Shown here: positions 1 to 7,098 of the stretch, piece after piece
Layout of the letters: each line of letters starts with the position of its first letter
How positions within the stretch are numbered: position 1 is the stretch's first letter
Assembly (NCBI GenBank): GCA_004555405.1
Contig: SFIE01000035.1
Coordinates: forward strand, 1-19,097
Length of the DNA stretch: 19,097 bases
Source of the DNA: Subdoligranulum sp.
GTDB taxonomy: Bacteria > Bacillota > Clostridia > Oscillospirales > Ruminococcaceae
Reading direction: 5' to 3'
Program-made: the position numbers and the translations under genes
The notes under the pieces: generated by a model
The model's input: the letters and a program-made list of their open reading frames with translations, nothing else
Database searches by the model: none
Told to the model about the DNA's origin: nothing

Positions 1-428
1 ACACAGGCTCCTCCGGCAACACCCATCTTATACAGCTGAATCGTGAGCTTCTGGAGTTTACCAGGATTCTCAACAGGAGTGCCCAAACCAGTTACATTCG
101 GAAGATACGGAATTTTTAACTGCTGACAGGCCATGCCGCCATACACATTGGGCTTGATGTTATATGTGAGCACAACATCAGGCTTTTCAGCTTTCAAAAT
201 TTTCTTGTAGGTATGCATCAACTGTAAATCAGAGAAAGGATTCGTGCCGTGGCGGCCGGTTTCAACGCCGATCAATTTGGCCCCCAGCGATTTCAGCTTA
301 TCCTGATGCTTCAGCAACTGCCCCACGATAACAATTTCAAAGCCCTCACTTACCAGCTTTTCGATAATAGCGCCACGCAGGTTGAACGCATAGGTGGTGT
401 CGTTGATCAGCATAACCGCCTTTTTCAT
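1..428 (-). CDS. Glycosyltransferase, PglA/WcaL-like GT4 family, N-terminal part (runs off the left edge)
   Basis: Only the first 142 codons are inside the window; the C-terminal nucleotide-sugar-binding half lies outside. The start ATG at 428-426 has a good ribosome binding site (AGAGAGGA) about 8 nt upstream. The protein opens MKKAVMLINDTTYAF, a Rossmann-type first strand. Later come KPDVVLTYNIKPNVYGG (about residues 86-102) and the segment LPNVTGLGTPVENPG (about 111-125). These match the N-terminal domain of GT4 enzymes that add the second sugar to an undecaprenyl-linked acceptor, as in the PglA and WcaL groups (family knowledge). It lies just downstream of the initiating sugar transferase, which fits this role. 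Base composition is clearly lower in GC, about 45% in hand-counted stretches, than the genes to its right. The exact sugar is unknown, and other GT4 subfamilies remain possible. Confidence 0.8.
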   Translation of the reverse strand, partial: MKKAVMLINDTTYAFNLRGAIIEKLVSEGFEIVIVGQLLKHQDKLKSLGAKLIGVETGRHGTNPFSDLQLMHTYKKILKAEKPDVVLTYNIKPNVYGGMACQQLKIPYLPNVTGLGTPVENPGKLQKLTIQLYKMGVAGGAC

Positions 429-462
429 GTTATAAATCCTCTCTACACATCAAAGATTACAG

Positions 463-498
463 CCCAGACTCATTTTAAAGAGTCTGAGCCGTTTTTTT
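463..498 (+). terminator. Stem-loop with plus-strand T-tract in the leader of the left-edge glycosyltransferase
   Basis: CAGACTC (465-471) and GAGTCTG (480-486) form a perfect 7-bp stem around an 8-nt loop. On the plus strand T7 follows at 492-498. The orientation is that of a plus-strand intrinsic terminator, but no plus-strand gene precedes it. On the minus strand the same hairpin falls in the 5' leader of the glycosyltransferase. Its function is unresolved. Confidence 0.35.
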
Positions 499-527
499 AG
501 CGCTGCAAATCCCCCATCAGCATAAAT

Positions 528-536
528 ATTATATCA
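528..536 (-). promoter_or_regulatory. Extended -10 promoter for the left-edge glycosyltransferase
   Basis: On the minus strand TGATATAAT is a perfect extended -10 element, with TG at 536-535 and TATAAT at 533-528. No clear -35 hexamer lies 17 bp upstream, which extended -10 promoters tolerate. It would give a leader of about 90 nt before the ATG at 428. Confidence 0.55.
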
Positions 537-649
537 TGCCGCCGGGGTTCTGCGATATTTTATTTTTGCCATGATATGGCATTTTCATTTTCCATCACGA
601 TCTTAACCTCTCGGCCTATGCAGGCCGCAAGGCAGCGGGCCGCCGCTTT

Positions 650-671
650 TCTGCCAAAAATCTGCCAAAAA
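650..671. repeat. Tandem 11-bp duplication
   Basis: TCTGCCAAAAA occurs twice back to back (650-660 and 661-671), just downstream of the sugar transferase stop codon. It looks like a simple slippage duplication. No T-tract hairpin terminator is visible for the sugar transferase in 540-676. Confidence 0.7.
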
Positions 672-676
672 ATAAT

Positions 677-2053
677 TTAAACCACGGTTTTATCGTTGCT
701 TTCCACTTGCATCGCCGTGGTCTGCCCCTCGGCAACGCCCTCGGTGCTTTCGGGCATAAACAGGATCTTCACGGTCGCCAGCATGATCTTGATATCCTCG
801 ATCAAGCTGGGATGCGCAATGTACATCAGGTCCATCGAAAGCTTATCATAGGGCGTGGTGTTGTATTTTCCATACACCTGCGCATAGCCGGTAAGGCCCG
901 CCTTTGCCTGCAGGCGAAGGGAAAATTCCGGCATTTCTTCGCAGTATTGCGCAGCAATTTCGGGGCGCTCGGGGCGCGGGCCCACAATGCTCAATTCGCC
1001 CCGCAGAATGTTGATCAGCTGCGGCAGCTCGTCCACACGGCAGGCGCGGATCACCTTGCCCACCGGCGTGATGCGGCTATCGTTTTCACCGCTGGAAAGG
1101 CGTGCCACGCCATCTTTTTCGGCATCCACACGCATACTGCGGAATTTTAGGATGGCAAACTCTTTTCCATCCTTGGTAAGGCGGATCTGTTTGTAAAACA
1201 CCGGGCCGTGATCGGTGGCCTTGATGGCGATCGCCGTTACCAAAAATACAGGGCTCAGCACCACCAGTGCCATGGCAGAAACCACAATATCGATCAGGCG
1301 CTTGATCATCAGATATTCCGGCGGCGGATTATAGCGCCCCACCTTGAGCATGGGCAAGTGGAACATATGAATGGCATACGCGCCGGACATAATGGTATCG
1401 CCAAGGCGCGGGATCACCAGCACATTGATGCCATGCTCCACGCAGTATTTCAGGATCACATTGCGGTCATGGCTGTGGATACCGCTTAAAAATACGGTTT
1501 CCAGCCCGTTCAGCATGGAAAGATCCTGAATACACTCGCTCACCTCGGCCGTGAACAGCACATGATACTTTTTATCCAGATTATACTGGCCGATCAGGTT
1601 TTCCATGCCCTGACGGGTATCATAGATCACAGCCGTAGGCTGCGGCGGAAACACCGAAAAATACCAGCGGTTTGCCAAAAAAGACCATGCAGCGGTCAGC
1701 ACTGTCTGTGCAGCTGCCGCCGCGAGCATGGGCAGGCAGTTGGGCATGTGCCGGGTGAGCAGCCATGTAACGACATACAGGATCACATCCGACGCACAAA
1801 TGGCCAGCATCTGGCTGTACATAAGCTCCGAGGCCCGCTGCATGGAAAGCTGAAAGGCATCATACACCCGGCCAAAGGTGATATATAACACGAAAAGAAG
1901 CGCAATAACGCCATAGTTACCCTTTTCATAAAAGGGCGTATAAATTCTTTGCGCATAATACAGATACCAGCATAATGCAAACGGGATCGTAACCAGCACC
2001 ACATCTAAAATTTTCACGATTCTAAGCGTTAAACCGTGTTTAAAGGTTGACAT
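677..2053 (-). CDS. Polyprenyl-phosphate sugar-1-phosphate transferase (WbaP/WcaJ-type initiating enzyme)
   Basis: Membrane enzyme that transfers a sugar-1-phosphate from a UDP-sugar to undecaprenyl phosphate, the first step of polysaccharide repeat-unit assembly (bacterial sugar transferase family). With the start chosen here it has 458 residues. The N-terminal third holds about four hydrophobic helices, followed by a soluble Rossmann-like linker. The C-terminal catalytic domain begins near residue 250 with a membrane hairpin and carries KFRSM (about 303-307), DELPQLINILRGELS and VGPRPERPE (about 341-366), and LRLQAKAGLTGYAQV. The open frame extends to 2179, but no ribosome binding site precedes that ATG. 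The ATG at 2053 has GAGGA 5-6 nt upstream, and a good promoter lies inside the extension. It lies downstream of phoU and upstream of a glycosyltransferase. The sugar used (for example QuiNAc, Glc, Gal or GalNAc phosphate) cannot be read from the sequence. Confidence 0.88.
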   Translation of the reverse strand: MSTFKHGLTLRIVKILDVVLVTIPFALCWYLYYAQRIYTPFYEKGNYGVIALLFVLYITFGRVYDAFQLSMQRASELMYSQMLAICASDVILYVVTWLLTRHMPNCLPMLAAAAAQTVLTAAWSFLANRWYFSVFPPQPTAVIYDTRQGMENLIGQYNLDKKYHVLFTAEVSECIQDLSMLNGLETVFLSGIHSHDRNVILKYCVEHGINVLVIPRLGDTIMSGAYAIHMFHLPMLKVGRYNPPPEYLMIKRLIDIVVSAMALVVLSPVFLVTAIAIKATDHGPVFYKQIRLTKDGKEFAILKFRSMRVDAEKDGVARLSSGENDSRITPVGKVIRACRVDELPQLINILRGELSIVGPRPERPEIAAQYCEEMPEFSLRLQAKAGLTGYAQVYGKYNTTPYDKLSMDLMYIAHPSLIEDIKIMLATVKILFMPESTEGVAEGQTTAMQVESNDKTVV

Positions 2054-2138
2054 TGTTTTCCTCATTTCCCACGCAGACTTCTTTGGGTCTGCTTCGATAT
2101 GGTTTTGTTTTTTTGCATAAGCAATTACAATTAAGGCT

Positions 2139-2167
2139 ATATTACCACATACAACTGTAAAATTCAA
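2139..2167 (-). promoter_or_regulatory. Sigma-A-type promoter for the sugar transferase
   Basis: The minus strand reads TTGAAT (2167-2162), a spacer of exactly 17 bp, then TAATAT (2144-2139); each hexamer matches consensus at 4 of 6 positions. Transcription would start near 2132. That is inside the longest open frame but upstream of the ATG at 2053, so it supports the shorter protein. A 6-bp hairpin (2073-2078 with 2087-2092) lies in the leader just ahead of the ribosome binding site. Confidence 0.55.
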
Positions 2168-2265
2168 CATTTCCTCCATGAAAACACGAAAAAGCCCCGC
2201 AATCTCGGATGCATTGTCTGCGCCGAAAATTCCGGGGGAAATTTATTGCGTTATAAAATAACAGC

Positions 2266-2931
2266 TTACAAAAGCCGTGTGTTTTTGTGCAGGCCGGTTA
2301 CGCTGAACTCTGCCCAGTCGGCCAGATTGACGGCATGGTCAGCCACACGCTCTAAATATTTGGCCAGCATCAGCCAGTCCAGCACTTCGTCCATGTCGGT
2401 GGGGCTGGTGGTCAAATGGCTTGCCAGCAGCGATTTGATCTTTACAAAATCTGCATCCTGTGCATCGTCCCACGAGCGCACGGCCTGCGCCTTGGCCACA
2501 TCCTGTGCGCGAAAGCTTTCCATGGCGGCAGTGATCATTTTCTGCGCGGTATCCGCCATGCGCTGCACCACAGCCAGCCATTCGGGGTGATTTTGCGGCA
2601 GCGGCATGGCAAGGCTCAGCTCGGCAATGTCCTGCGCATGGTCGCCAATGCGCTCCAGGTCGGTGTCCATTTTCAGCGCTGCGCTCACCCTGCGCAGATC
2701 CCCTGCCACGGGGGTTTGGCGCAAAAGCAGTGTCAGGCACAAATGCTCGATCTGCTTTTCGGTTTGGTTCACGCCCTCATCGGCAGCCATAATGGCCTTG
2801 GCCTTGTCTTTATTGCCGTTTTGCCACACCAGAATGGCACTGTGCAGGGCATCACTCACGGTTTTGCCCATGGCGCTTACCATTTCGTCCAGATTTGTCA
2901 GTTCCTGTTCGTAAGCGGTTCTTACTTTCAT
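2266..2931 (-). CDS. phoU: Phosphate-signalling complex protein PhoU
   Basis: PhoU couples the Pst phosphate transporter to the PhoR/PhoB(P) regulatory system, repressing it when phosphate is plentiful (family knowledge). The predicted 221-residue helical protein is of usual length. It shows both metal-binding repeats: TDLERIGDHAQDIAEL in the first half and KYLERVADHAVNLADWAE near the C-terminus. The ATG at 2931 was chosen over an upstream in-frame start because AGAAGGA precedes it at good spacing and family alignments begin at MKVRTAYEQEL. It starts 16 nt after the pstB stop and is the last gene of the pst operon. No partner two-component pair is in the window. No convincing terminator follows it; only weak hairpins lie in 2180-2265. 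Confidence 0.95.
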   Translation of the reverse strand: MKVRTAYEQELTNLDEMVSAMGKTVSDALHSAILVWQNGNKDKAKAIMAADEGVNQTEKQIEHLCLTLLLRQTPVAGDLRRVSAALKMDTDLERIGDHAQDIAELSLAMPLPQNHPEWLAVVQRMADTAQKMITAAMESFRAQDVAKAQAVRSWDDAQDADFVKIKSLLASHLTTSPTDMDEVLDWLMLAKYLERVADHAVNLADWAEFSVTGLHKNTRLL

Positions 2932-2947
2932 GGTCCTTCTCCCTTTT

Positions 2948-3703
2948 TTAGCCAAAACGGCCGCTGATGTAATCTTCGGTGCGCTTATCCTGCGGATGAC
3001 CGAAGATCTGGCTGGTTTCCCCCATTTCAATCAATTCGCCCACCAAAAAGAAAGCGCACCGATCACTGATACGCGCAGCCTGCTGCATATTATGGGTCAC
3101 GATCACCACCGTGTAGTTCTGGCGCAGCGAATCCATCAGCTCCTCCACTTTCATGGTGGAAGCAGGGTCCAGCGCGCTGGTGGGCTCGTCCATCAAAAGC
3201 ACATCGGGGTTCACAGCCAATGCGCGGGCAATGCAAAGGCGCTGCTGCTGGCCGCCCGAAAGGCCCAAGGCGCTTTTTTTCAGGCGATCTTTCACTTCGT
3301 CCCACAGGGCTGCGCCGCGCAGGCTTCGTTCCACGATCTCATCCAGCTCGGCTTTGGAATGGCCGCCGTGCAGCTTGGGGCCATAGGTGATATTGTCGTA
3401 AATGCTCATGGGAAACGGATTTGCCTTTTGAAACACCATGCCAATGTTGCGCCGCAAAGCGGTGACATCCAGCTTGGGGTCCAGAATATTCTGGCCGCGG
3501 TACAGTGCTTCGCCGGTGATGCGCACGCCGGGCACCAGATCCTGCATACGGTTAAGGGTTTTCAGAAAAGTGGATTTTCCGCAGCCGGACGGGCCGATCA
3601 GGGCCGTGATCTGCTTTTCGGGAATATCCATGGTAATGCCTTTTAATGCCTTGAAATTGCCGTAATACAATTCCAGATTTTTACTTTGGATCACTGCGTT
3701 CAT
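2948..3703 (-). CDS. pstB: Phosphate ABC transporter ATP-binding protein PstB
   Basis: Cytoplasmic ATPase that powers high-affinity phosphate uptake with PstC and PstA. The predicted 251 residues match the family length. Walker A GPSGCGKST is at 37-45, the ABC signature LSGGQQQRL at about 148-156, Walker B VLLMDEPTSALD at about 168-179, and the H-loop in VIVTHN near 205. The segment FQKANPFPMSIYDNI is typical of PstB. The start at 3703 is set by TGAGGT about 8 nt upstream and by the family N-terminus; the longer open frame only reads antiparallel pstA sequence out of frame. It begins 11 nt after pstA, and its ribosome binding site overlaps the pstA stop codon, which suggests translational coupling. 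Confidence 0.97.
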   Translation of the reverse strand: MNAVIQSKNLELYYGNFKALKGITMDIPEKQITALIGPSGCGKSTFLKTLNRMQDLVPGVRITGEALYRGQNILDPKLDVTALRRNIGMVFQKANPFPMSIYDNITYGPKLHGGHSKAELDEIVERSLRGAALWDEVKDRLKKSALGLSGGQQQRLCIARALAVNPDVLLMDEPTSALDPASTMKVEELMDSLRQNYTVVIVTHNMQQAARISDRCAFFLVGELIEMGETSQIFGHPQDKRTEDYISGRFG

Positions 3704-3714
3704 ATCGTTATACC

Positions 3715-4560
3715 TCAAGTTTTTTGTTTCAAAGCCTTGCGGGCCCACTTGGCAGCCAGATTGATGGCCGTCACCAGCACCAGCAGCACCAGTGCAATGG
3801 CATAGCCCACCTGGAAATTGCCTTCCTCGAACACATACAGATACAGTGCCACCGCCAGCGAGGCGCCGCTGCGGCTGTAGGCCGCCAGCAGGCTTTTTGC
3901 CACCAGCTTGCCTGCGCCTGCCGTAAACAGCAGGGCAGCGCTTTCGCCCACCACACGGCCTGCGGCCAGAATGCAGCCGGTAACAATGCCGTCCAGACTG
4001 CATGGCAAAACGATGGTGCGCACAATATGCCATTTGGTTGCGCCCAGCCCCAGCGCCCCCTCACGGTAGGAGATGGGCACGGTTTTCAGACTTTCCTGTG
4101 TGGTGCGGATAATGGTGGGCAGCGTCATGATGGTAAGGGTAAGGCAGCCGGAAAGCAGGCTGGTTTGCAGGCCCAGCTTTTGGCAGAACACCAGATAGCC
4201 CACAAGGCCGTACAGAATGCTGGGAATGCCTGCCAGCGTTTCGGTGGTGAATTCGATCACACGGATCAGCTTTTTATTGGAAGCGTACTCGTTCAGATAC
4301 ACTGCGGCCCCCACGCCGATGGGCAGCACGATCAGCAGCGTGAGCAGGATCATGTACAATGTGTTGAGCAGAAACGGCAGAATGCCCTGTGTGCCCTTGG
4401 TTACGCTGGGCACACCGGTGATCAGCTTCCAGCTGATGGCCGGCAAGCCCTTGATCACCACATAGCCAATGATGCCCACCAGCACGGCCAGACACAGCGC
4501 GGCGGCCAGATATACCGCCCCTGTGAGCAGCATTCCGGTGATACGGCGTTTCTCAGTCAT
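3715..4560 (-). CDS. pstA: Phosphate ABC transporter permease PstA
   Basis: Inner-membrane permease subunit of the Pst transporter with 281 residues and about six membrane helices. The first helix spans about residues 9-34. The cytoplasmic EAA loop that contacts PstB is visible as SYREGALGLGATKWHIVRTI followed by VLPCSLDGIVTG. After it comes GRVVGESAALLFTAG, a conserved PstA/PstC signature. The start codon lies inside the end of pstC (8-nt overlap, 4553-4560), so translation is probably coupled. Its stop codon overlaps the pstB ribosome binding site. Confidence 0.96.
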   Translation of the reverse strand: MTEKRRITGMLLTGAVYLAAALCLAVLVGIIGYVVIKGLPAISWKLITGVPSVTKGTQGILPFLLNTLYMILLTLLIVLPIGVGAAVYLNEYASNKKLIRVIEFTTETLAGIPSILYGLVGYLVFCQKLGLQTSLLSGCLTLTIMTLPTIIRTTQESLKTVPISYREGALGLGATKWHIVRTIVLPCSLDGIVTGCILAAGRVVGESAALLFTAGAGKLVAKSLLAAYSRSGASLAVALYLYVFEEGNFQVGYAIALVLLVLVTAINLAAKWARKALKQKT

Positions 4561-5515
4561 CGTCGCGGCCTCCCTTCAGCACCAGATTCAGCACGGCATT
4601 GATGGCCATGATGAACAGGAACAGCACCAGACCGATGCTGAACAGCGCCTGCCGCTGCAGGCCGCTGGCATAGCTCATTTCCTTGGCAATCGCCGTGGTA
4701 AGGAATGTTACACTTGTGAAAATGCCGGGCATATTGGCCACATTGCCTGCCACCATCATCACAGCCATGGCCTCGCCCACGGCACGGCCAATGCCCAGCA
4801 CAATGCCGGCGGCAATGCCGCTGCGGGCGGCGGTGAGGCTTACTTTAAAATAGGTTTCCACCGGGGTGGCCCCCAGGGCCAGACTGGCCTGCTCATACTC
4901 GGGCGGCACAGCGTTCAGCGCCGTAACAGCCACCGAGATCATGCTGGGCAGGATCATGACCGCCAGCACTAAAATGGCTGCCAGCAGGCACGCACCGCTG
5001 TTGAGGTGAAACACATCTGCCACAGCAGGCACCAGCACCAGCATACCGATCAGGCCGTATACCACGCTGGGAATGCCTGCCAGCAGCTCGACCGCTGCGC
5101 TGACCACCGCCGCCAGCCTGGGCGGTGCCATTTTGGAAAGAAACACCGCCGTGAGCACGCCCACCGGCACGCCGATGACACAAGCGCCCACCGTGCCGTA
5201 TACGCTGGTGAGGATAAAGGGCAAAATGCCGTAACTGGGCTCGGCAGCTGTGGATTTCCACACCCGGCCCAGCAGAAAGTCGCTCAGACCGATCTGACGA
5301 ATGGCCGGCAGACCGGCACTGAAAATATAAACCGTGATCAGCAGCACACAGGCCACGGCTGCCATGCCGCACACGAAAAACAGTGCGTTCATGGTTTTTT
5401 CCATGGCATCCTTCAGCATACGGCCTGCGCTGCGCTTTTGCAAAAGCACCTGCCGCCCGGGGGCTTGTTTGGTGCCCAACTGCGGGCCAGAGGTTAAAAT
5501 TGCTTCCTGTTTCAT
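4553..5515 (-). CDS. pstC: Phosphate ABC transporter permease PstC
   Basis: Second permease subunit of the Pst transporter, 320 residues. An N-terminal polar stretch of about 40 residues precedes the first membrane helix (about 42-68). The fold then continues with five more helices. The EAA loop reads PEYEQASLALGATPVETYF and is followed by IGRAVGEAMAVMMVAGN, the PstC signature. The first ATG (5515) has only a weak GGGTG-like binding site, so an internal start cannot be excluded, though the N-terminal length is normal. It lies about 68 nt downstream of pstS, separated by a strong stem-loop, and overlaps pstA. Confidence 0.95.
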   Translation of the reverse strand: MKQEAILTSGPQLGTKQAPGRQVLLQKRSAGRMLKDAMEKTMNALFFVCGMAAVACVLLITVYIFSAGLPAIRQIGLSDFLLGRVWKSTAAEPSYGILPFILTSVYGTVGACVIGVPVGVLTAVFLSKMAPPRLAAVVSAAVELLAGIPSVVYGLIGMLVLVPAVADVFHLNSGACLLAAILVLAVMILPSMISVAVTALNAVPPEYEQASLALGATPVETYFKVSLTAARSGIAAGIVLGIGRAVGEAMAVMMVAGNVANMPGIFTSVTFLTTAIAKEMSYASGLQRQALFSIGLVLFLFIMAINAVLNLVLKGGRDDD

Positions 5516-5536
5516 ACTTTTTCACCCAATTTCAAA

Positions 5537-5570
5537 ATAGAGCGGCCCTTTTGCTTTAGGGCCGCTCTAT
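5537..5570 (-). promoter_or_regulatory. Intercistronic stem-loop between pstS and pstC
   Basis: ATAGAGCGGCCC (5537-5548) and GGGCCGCTCTAT (5559-5570) are perfect 12-bp inverted arms around a 10-nt loop, and an extra A-T pair can extend the stem. On the minus strand only ATTTTG follows, a weak U-tract, so it would be a leaky terminator or a 3' stabiliser of the pstS message. This is a common way to make more binding protein than permease. Confidence 0.75.
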
Positions 5571-5583
5571 CAAACAAGTTTGT

Positions 5584-6453
5584 TTAGGCCACAGGCACAG
5601 CACCGGCGTTGCTGATCAGGCTTGCAGCATCCGCACTGGCGGCAAAGTCGATAAAGGCTTTCACGGCAGGGGTCTGCTCGGCACCGTCTTTGGTTACGAA
5701 CACGAAGGGGCGCTGCACGGTGTAGCTGCCATCCTTCACGGTTTCTTCGGTGCAGTCAATGCCGTTCACCTTCAAAGCCTTTACGCTGTCGTCCAAAGCA
5801 GCCAGAGAAGCATAGCCAATGGCGTTTTCGTTGGCCTGCACGGCGGCGATCACAGCACCGGTAGCGGTGAGCTCCTGTGCATATTTGCATTGATCCGAGA
5901 CCTTCAGAATGCTTTCAAAGCCATCGCGGGTGCCGGAACCAGCCTCACGGCCGATCATAACGATCTCGGCATCCGGGCCGCCCACTTCTTTCCAGTTGGT
6001 CACTTCACCGGTGGCGATCGCAGCGATCTGATCGGTGGTCAGATCCTCTACCGTGTTGGCATTGTTCACGATAATGCCAATGCCATCCAGTGCGATCACG
6101 GTTGCGCTCACGCCGGTTTCGCCGTCCTTCAAAGCACGAGAGGAAAGGCCGATATCCAGGCTGCCCTCCTGTGCGCCGGTGATGCCTGCGCCGGAACCGG
6201 TGGGATCATAGGTCACATCCACGCCGCTGTTCTGCTCCATAAAGGCTTCCTGCAGTGCGCCGATCACTTTTTCCATCGAAGTGGAACCGCCGGTGGTCAC
6301 TTTGCCGCTCAGCTCGGTGGCGGCAGGGGCTGCTGTAGCGGCAGGGGCGGCAGAAGCCGGAGCCGCAGAAGAGGAAGCTGCGCTGGAACCGCAGCCGGCA
6401 AATGCAACACAGGCGAACGATGCTGCCAAAGCAGCAGAAATCAGTTTTTTCAT
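5584..6453 (-). CDS. pstS: Phosphate-binding lipoprotein PstS
   Basis: Extracellular, membrane-anchored receptor that delivers phosphate to PstCAB. It has 289 residues. The signal peptide ends in the lipobox FAGC with Cys21 as the lipid anchor, followed by a flexible Ala/Ser/Pro linker (about 22-47). Phosphate-contact motifs are visible: TGGSTS (54-59), the GSGAG loop, LSSR, and REAGSGTRDGF. The ATG at 6453 has a perfect AAGGAG 9 nt upstream, whereas the longer in-frame start lacks one and would bury the signal peptide. First gene of the pst operon, preceded by Pho-box-like repeats. Confidence 0.96.
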   Translation of the reverse strand: MKKLISAALAASFACVAFAGCGSSAASSSAAPASAAPAATAAPAATELSGKVTTGGSTSMEKVIGALQEAFMEQNSGVDVTYDPTGSGAGITGAQEGSLDIGLSSRALKDGETGVSATVIALDGIGIIVNNANTVEDLTTDQIAAIATGEVTNWKEVGGPDAEIVMIGREAGSGTRDGFESILKVSDQCKYAQELTATGAVIAAVQANENAIGYASLAALDDSVKALKVNGIDCTEETVKDGSYTVQRPFVFVTKDGAEQTPAVKAFIDFAASADAASLISNAGAVPVA

Positions 6454-6525
6454 ACGATTTTTCTCCTTTTTACACTCTCTCAATCCGTGTATTTTTGATT
6501 TCCCTCTTTGTTTGGGTACGGCCTT

Positions 6526-6531
6526 AGTATA
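6526..6531 (-). promoter_or_regulatory. -10 element of the pst operon promoter
   Basis: The minus strand carries TATACT (6531-6526), 5 of 6 matches to the -10 consensus, giving a leader of about 65 nt before pstS. The only nearby -35 candidate, TTGTGA at 6556-6551, is 19 bp away. A poor -35 is typical of an activator-dependent promoter. Confidence 0.5.
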
Positions 6532-6541
6532 GCGCCCGGTT

Positions 6542-6633
6542 TGTAAAACTCACAACCAAGGCAGAGCAAAGCTTTGGTAAAAGATTTTGCACCGAATGTA
6601 ATGCATTTGTACTGTGTGTAAAAACCAGGTAAA
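6542..6633 (-). promoter_or_regulatory. Pho-box-like TTTAC(A/C) hexamers upstream of pstS
   Basis: On the minus strand four TTTAC(A/C) hexamers occur: 6633-6628, 6622-6617, 6581-6576 and 6547-6542. The first two are spaced exactly 11 bp, the period of PhoB/PhoP direct repeats. TACAAA (6611-6606) and TACATT (6600-6595) continue that 11-bp register as weaker copies. This resembles Firmicutes PhoP sites (TT(A/T)ACA repeats with 5-bp spacers). Assignment to PhoP is inference. Confidence 0.5.
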
Positions 6634-6706
6634 ATCGGCTTGATTTTATGCACTGATGCAGTTTTTCACCGTTTTTGCCAAAGCTGTGTTCCGCAGGCGT
6701 GCAAGC

Positions 6707-6780
6707 AAAAAAAGCATATACAGCCTTGCTTTTGCCGAAAAACGGATGGTTTTCAGGCAAGAGTGCTGTATATGCTTTTT
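6707..6780. terminator. Bidirectional cruciform terminator
   Basis: AAAAAGCATATACAGC (6709-6724) and GCTGTATATGCTTTTT (6765-6780) are perfect 16-bp inverted arms. The 40-nt interior extends the stem further with CTTGC/GCAAG and CCG/CGG pairing. Both outer edges carry a U-tract (T5 on plus, T7 on minus), so it can end transcription from either side. On the minus strand it stops read-through from the polysaccharide/P-II side into pstS. Confidence 0.75.
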
Positions 6781-6841
6781 GTATCGGAGGACTTTTTATC
6801 CGTCCCTGTAATATCCGATCATGTTTATGGACAGAGCTGCC

Positions 6842-7098
6842 TCAAATTCCCGCCACGGAATCAATGGGCATCGAGAGCAGAATTCCCTGTGCCTCGCTGT
6901 GCATACCGCAGCTTTCGCCGATGCACTTCATAATCGGCACCTTGTTGGCACAGGCTGTTAAGATCAGCACGATCGCTTTTTCGTCCTGAACGCTCAGGCC
7001 CCAAAAGCTGGTGGTTTCCTCGTTGCCTATGCGTCGGCTGCGGATCACCATGCCGCCTGTTTTGCCCTATCTGCAGCCGCCATATCAGCGATGTGCAA
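6842..7098 (-). pseudogene. Remnant of a P-II-like (nitrogen-regulator family) protein gene
   Basis: The longest intact piece reads GKTGGMVIRSRRIGNEETT, then FWGLSVQDEKAIVLILT, and ends HSEAQGILLSMPIDSVAGI before a TGA at 6844-6842. This matches the C-terminal two-thirds of P-II-like proteins: a T-loop GTG-like segment, the central EKxIVLIL strand, and a final (V/I)D(R/S)VxGI. An in-frame TAG lies seven codons upstream of GKTGG. Reading LHIADMAAADRAK in the neighbouring frame restores the expected preceding helix, so a 1-bp loss in the CAAAA run near 7060 probably broke the gene. The first 40 or so residues are absent: the frame ends where the terminator at 7101-7138 begins. No ribosome binding site or promoter remains. 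Confidence 0.6.

Noticed and set aside
600..660. GC-rich hairpin after the sugar transferase stop
   Set aside because: Local GGCA/TGCC and GCGG/CCGC pairing exists, but no U-tract follows on the minus strand, so it is not called a terminator.
2180..2265. Terminator after phoU
   Set aside because: Only weak stems are present (GTTAT/ATAAC, and CGCA/TGCG followed by GGGGC and T5). None is strong enough to call.
6783..6819. Structured hairpin ATCGGA/TCCGAT with inner GGAC/GTCC downstream of the P-II remnant
   Set aside because: The stem is interrupted by an 8-nt bulge and lacks a U-tract. It may be a relic of the old 3' end, with no support for a function.
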